Shown: one piece after another, positions 60,987 through 64,000 of the stretch | How positions within the stretch are numbered: position 1 is the stretch's first letter | How the letters are laid out: each line of letters begins with the position of its first letter | Assembly: GCF_001792815.1 (NCBI RefSeq) | Contig: NZ_CP017674.1 | Location: 2,108,001-2,172,000, forward strand | Direction of reading: 5' to 3' | Length of the DNA stretch: 64,000 nt | Source of the DNA: Microbacterium sp. BH-3-3-3 | GTDB taxonomy: Bacteria > Actinomycetota > Actinomycetes > Actinomycetales > Microbacteriaceae | Translations under genes and position numbers: made by a program | Notes under the pieces: model-generated | Database searches by the model: none | What the model was told of the DNA's origin: nothing | What the model saw: the letters and a program-made list of their open reading frames with translations, nothing else

Positions 60987-62026
60987 GAGAACTGATCGAC
61001 GATGTCGTCGTCCGCCTCGGCCTCGGCCCGGTCGAGGGCGAGACCCAGCGCTACGCGGGGCGCAACGCGAACGTGTCGGCGACCACCCGCAGCGGGCGCC
61101 GCATCTTCGTCAAACGCGTGTATGGAGCGAACTCGGTGCGCTTCGCCCGCGCCCTGGACTTCGAGCGTCGAGCGGGTCCCGCCCCCGCGCGTCCGGCCCT
61201 GCTCGGCCACGACGAGCAGCACCAGATCCTCGTTTACGACTTCATTGCGGATGCCACGTCGCTCGGCGCCGTCGCCCAGCGCGAGGAGCTGACGGTCGAA
61301 CTCGCCCGCGCGGTGGGCGAACAGGTCGCGGCTCTGCACGGCACGGACGTGACCGCGGTCGGCACGGCTCCCCACCTGCTGCCGTCGATGCGCTACTTCG
61401 GGGAGATCCCCCTCGACGTCTTCCTGGGAATGACGGCGGGCGAGCTCGAACTCGTGCGACTCCTGCAGGCCGACCCCGAGCTGGCTGCCGCTGTCCTCGC
61501 CATCATCACGACCGAGAGCGCGGGTGCGTACGAGCCCGCCTACATCCACGCCGATCTTCGTCTCGACCAGATCCTGCTGGCGGACGGGGAGCTGCTCCTC
61601 GGCGACTTCGAGGACGCCCGGGCGGGGGATCCGGCCCGCGACCTCGGCTCGCTGATCGGCGACCTGCTCTATCTGGCTCTGCTCACCATCCCCCGGCGTG
61701 CGGCCGAACTCGCCCCGGGAACGAGCGCGGGGCACACCGAGATCATGGCGGCCGGGTCGGCGGCCCTCGACGAGGTCGCGCCCGTCATCCACGCTTTCGT
61801 CGAGGGCTACGCGTCTCGGCGCGGGCCGCTCACGACAGAACTCGAGGGGCGGTCGCTGCGCTTCGCGGGGTGGCATATGTTCGACCGGCTGTTCGCCACG
61901 GCGGAGTCGGCGTTCCGGCTGGACGGCGCGGCGAAGGCAGCGGCGGGGATCGGGCGCAGTCTGCTGATCGCCCCCGAGGAGTTCGTCGAACTCGTCCGCA
62001 CGGTGCGAGAAGAGGTCGCCGCGTGA
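60983..62026 (+). CDS. APH-family kinase-like protein of the RiPP pathway
   Basis: A 347-residue phosphotransferase-fold enzyme with intact catalytic motifs. These are Lys44 in RIFVKRVYG for ATP, the catalytic loop HADLRLDQILL (His189, Asp191, Gln196) and the metal-binding DFEDA (Asp208), then DPARDLGSLIGDL. In class V lanthipeptides and thioamitides an APH-like enzyme phosphorylates Ser/Thr of the precursor (LxmK, TvaC, from memory). A HopA1-domain lyase then eliminates phosphate. It overlaps its neighbours by 4 bp on both sides. A resistance phosphotransferase is the alternative, unlikely in this setting. Confidence 0.85.
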   Translation: MRELIDDVVVRLGLGPVEGETQRYAGRNANVSATTRSGRRIFVKRVYGANSVRFARALDFERRAGPAPARPALLGHDEQHQILVYDFIADATSLGAVAQREELTVELARAVGEQVAALHGTDVTAVGTAPHLLPSMRYFGEIPLDVFLGMTAGELELVRLLQADPELAAAVLAIITTESAGAYEPAYIHADLRLDQILLADGELLLGDFEDARAGDPARDLGSLIGDLLYLALLTIPRRAAELAPGTSAGHTEIMAAGSAALDEVAPVIHAFVEGYASRRGPLTTELEGRSLRFAGWHMFDRLFATAESAFRLDGAAKAAAGIGRSLLIAPEEFVELVRTVREEVAA

Positions 62027-62967
62027 TCGCGCCGCTGTTCACCCAATTGCACGACGAGGTGGAGATCGCACCCGACGGTCGTCGCGCCGTCGTCGGCGGC
62101 GTCGAGCTGCTCGCGGCCTCGCCACGAGACCTCGCCATCTCGGTTGCGATGGCGCTCTACGACGAGGTCCACGCACGCCGAGAGGGGCCGACGGACGCCC
62201 TAGAGGGGTTCGCGCACATCCGCGACACCGACTTCGAGCGGCGTCTGGCCGAGTCCGTGCGCGATATCCGCACGTCGTACGACGTCACCGTCGAAGGGGC
62301 GGGCGTGGTGCTGATCGAGGGCGTCCGCGTGCGGCTCGACGACCCGCAGCTGGCCCGTGTGTCGCCTCGGCTCGGGCGTCACACCCTCGACACCATCGGT
62401 GCGCGCCCCGCCCTGACCCCCGGGTTCTTCCTGGTGCGCTCATCGCCGTGGAACGACGCGTTCTCGCGTCCGGTGCTGCGCCTGTACACCCGGGTCGAGG
62501 ATGCCGGCCGGGCGCCCGCCGTCTGGGAGACGGCGACCTCGACGCTACGGCAGCTGCGCACGCCGTGGCAGGCCAAGATACTCTCGCACCCGGCGAGCTA
62601 CCCCCGCGCGGACGCACTGGTGGTCTACCTCCCGCGCTCGTCATGGCGCGCCGCAGCGGAGTTGGCACCTCGCCTGTCGGCTGTCGCGGCCGCCACCGGC
62701 CCGATCTCACGGTACGCGGAGCAACTCGCGCCGGGGGTCACCCTCGCCTTCGAGCCCGACGACTCCCGCACCGGCTACGAGGGGTTGAGCTTCGGGCAGC
62801 ATCGCAGCCGCGCCGTCGCCGAAGCGCTCGTGTCCACGGCCGGCGCGGACCGTCGTACTTCCCTCGCCGCGGTCGAGAAGAGCCTGATCGATGCGGGCGT
62901 CGACCCGCGGCATCCCTCCCGCAACCTTTCTACGCCTGCGTTCTCGCCCCTGGGGGTGTTCGGATGA
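62023..62967 (+). CDS. HopA1-domain protein (putative phospho-Ser/Thr lyase)
   Basis: A 314-residue protein resembling the T3SS effector HopA1 family found in lanthipeptide class V and thioamitide clusters. Features are a helical N-terminal part (LAISVAMALYDEVHARREGP), the basic segment TPGFFLVRSSPWN and LRLYTRVEDAGRAPAVWE. TPWQAKILSHPASYPRADALVVYLPR and TGPISRYAEQLAPGVTLAFEPDDS give the Lys- and His-containing pocket expected for phosphate elimination. The GTG start overlaps the kinase stop. With the kinase it would convert Ser/Thr to Dha/Dhb and may catalyse Cys addition. Confidence 0.8.
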   Translation: MIAPLFTQLHDEVEIAPDGRRAVVGGVELLAASPRDLAISVAMALYDEVHARREGPTDALEGFAHIRDTDFERRLAESVRDIRTSYDVTVEGAGVVLIEGVRVRLDDPQLARVSPRLGRHTLDTIGARPALTPGFFLVRSSPWNDAFSRPVLRLYTRVEDAGRAPAVWETATSTLRQLRTPWQAKILSHPASYPRADALVVYLPRSSWRAAAELAPRLSAVAAATGPISRYAEQLAPGVTLAFEPDDSRTGYEGLSFGQHRSRAVAEALVSTAGADRRTSLAAVEKSLIDAGVDPRHPSRNLSTPAFSPLGVFG

Positions 62968-64000
62968 CGACGTCGCTCGCGGTCGCGGAACGCGATGTGC
63001 GTACGGACGCCGGCCTGCGGATCGTGGTGAGCGCGTCGCGCGCGCCGCAGATCGCCGTCGCGGTCGTCGTGGGCAGCGGATCGCGTGCAGACACGGCAGA
63101 CACGGCCGGCCTCGCGCACCTGGTCGAGCACTGCACCTACCGGTCTGACCTCTCTGAGGACTCCCGCGCGCACTCGACGACGCTGACGGCGGCCGGCGCC
63201 CTGTTCGGCGCCTCGACGTACCCCGACACCACCGAATTCTTCCTCACCGCCCGTCCCGACAACCTCGCTGGCGTCCTGGCCGCCGAAGCGAGGCGGCTGA
63301 AGACGCTGTCGGTGCGCGTCGAGATGCTCGACCTCGAACGCAACGCGATCGAGGAGGAACGCGCGGCGCGCGCCGGCGCACGAGCCGCCGACGATCTGTG
63401 GGTGCAGCACCTCCGGCGACACGGTGCGCCCGGCGACGTCTGGCACGACGGATACGGGGATGCCGCGGGACTGTCCTCCCTCGACCTCGAGGACATCGTG
63501 CTGTTCCACCGCGAGCACTACCGCGCCGACAACATCGTCGTCGCCATCGAGGCACCGTCTCCCGACGAGGCGCTGGCGCTGGCGCGCGATGCCTTCGAGG
63601 GAATCCCGGGCGCGGATGCCGCGGCATCCGCCGTCCGTGTCGAGCAGAGTGTCCCGACGGTCGTCACGGCGCCGTTCGGCCCCGGTGTCGCCGCCTCGGT
63701 CGCCGCCCGCGTCTGCGCCGTGGCCGACCCCGACGGCTACGCGGCCCACCTGATCGTGCGGGCGATGCTCGCACCCCTCGGTGTGTCCTCGGCGGTCGGC
63801 CGCCACGGACCCTTGTCGACCGGCTCACCCGATCTCGCGCTCGCCGTGGCGGTGCAGCCCGATCCTCGCAGCGCCCTTTACCAGTTGAGAGGTGCCCTTG
63901 ACTCGATCGCCGGCGCGGGCGACGGGGCCGCGACCGACGCCGCGCGCACACGTGCGGGCATCGATTTCGCCCTCGGCCTCGATGCGCCGGTGACGCGCGT
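62964..64000 (+). CDS. M16-family zinc metalloprotease, truncated by window edge
   Basis: The first 345 codons of an M16 (pitrilysin/MPP-like) peptidase. It has the inverted zinc motif HLVEHCTY (HxxEH, around residue 51) preceded by SRADTADTAGLA, and the third-ligand Glu region LERNAIEEERAA about 75 residues further. The start overlaps the HopA1 stop. M16 peptidases are regular members of class V lanthipeptide clusters, where paired copies are thought to remove the leader peptide. A second M16 gene may lie beyond the right edge. The rest of the gene and any downstream exporter are not visible. Confidence 0.87.
   Translation, partial: MTTSLAVAERDVRTDAGLRIVVSASRAPQIAVAVVVGSGSRADTADTAGLAHLVEHCTYRSDLSEDSRAHSTTLTAAGALFGASTYPDTTEFFLTARPDNLAGVLAAEARRLKTLSVRVEMLDLERNAIEEERAARAGARAADDLWVQHLRRHGAPGDVWHDGYGDAAGLSSLDLEDIVLFHREHYRADNIVVAIEAPSPDEALALARDAFEGIPGADAAASAVRVEQSVPTVVTAPFGPGVAASVAARVCAVADPDGYAAHLIVRAMLAPLGVSSAVGRHGPLSTGSPDLALAVAVQPDPRSALYQLRGALDSIAGAGDGAATDAARTRAGIDFALGLDAPVTR

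Noticed and set aside
60983..62026. Aminoglycoside-resistance phosphotransferase
   Set aside because: The fold and motifs match, but 4-bp overlaps with a LanD fusion and a HopA1 gene place it in the peptide-modification pathway.
57904..64000. Thioamitide (thioviridamide-like) cluster
   Set aside because: Kinase, HopA1 and decarboxylase genes fit, and the Thr-x4-Cys spacing fits, but YcaO and TfuA genes are not visible. Could be revisited if they lie beyond the right edge.
57904..64000. Linaridin (cypemycin-like) cluster
   Set aside because: Linaridins also use a LanD-type decarboxylase and methyltransferase, but they lack the APH kinase/HopA1 pair, and no LinH/LinL-like membrane enzyme is seen.

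Overview
This is a high-GC actinobacterial chromosome segment, most probably from Microbacteriaceae and plausibly Microbacterium. The basis is about 70% G+C, a dnaK-grpE-dnaJ-hspR operon with HAIR operators, a DUF222/HNH protein, many leaderless-looking genes with TANNNT boxes about 6 nt before the start codon, and overlapping ATGA/GTGA gene junctions.

Region 1 (1-14567) looks like a catabolic island for an aromatic C-glycoside. At the left edge, on the minus strand, are the two subunits of a C-glycoside deglycosidase (CarC-like, cut by the window, and CarB-like/DUF6379). They are followed by a ROK repressor and, divergently, a Gfo/Idh dehydrogenase with a translationally coupled protein of unknown function. 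A seven-gene operon (4227-11303) encodes an extradiol dioxygenase, two FAH-fold hydrolases, a cyclase-family hydrolase, an FAD monooxygenase, an amidohydrolase-type decarboxylase and an SDR. It closes with a DHA2 transporter and a CarA-like GMC/pyranose oxidase. The inferred logic is uptake, oxidation of the sugar to its 3-keto form, C-C deglycosylation, then ring opening of the aglycone. An almost identical operator (CGAC-N4-GTCG) precedes both the carBC-like genes and the transporter/oxidase pair.

Region 2 (14667-30092) is ordinary chromosome: a DUF222/HNH protein, a Gfo/Idh-ThuA pair (thuA apparently frameshifted), a BLUF blue-light sensor, an SGNH lipase-like protein, a YdeI-like protein, a TetR repressor with a divergent quinone-oxidoreductase-like gene, tRNA-Gly(CCC), dcd, a divergent pair of His-rich MarR-type regulators with an operator array, an MFS protein and a DEAD-box helicase.

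Region 3 (30093-51666) holds heat-shock functions (dnaK-grpE-dnaJ-hspR, and clpB under a perfect HAIR), a heterodimeric ABC exporter, two glycosyltransferases, a GlxA-type regulator, a nitroreductase, a G6PDH-family protein, a GH15 hydrolase, and several intergenic palindromic or tandem repeats. dnaJ carries an apparent one-base deletion in a G run; thuA has the same kind of lesion.

Region 4 (51684-64000, running off the right edge) is an ABC transporter and two sensor-kinase/response-regulator sets next to a RiPP biosynthetic operon. It has two short precursor peptides ending in Cys, a tiny membrane protein, a methyltransferase, a LanD-type cysteine decarboxylase fused to a degenerate phosphotransferase domain, an APH-type kinase, a HopA1-domain protein and an M16 protease. 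This is the gene set of class V lanthipeptides and, without YcaO/TfuA in view, not of thioamitides. It is the most exciting system in the window.
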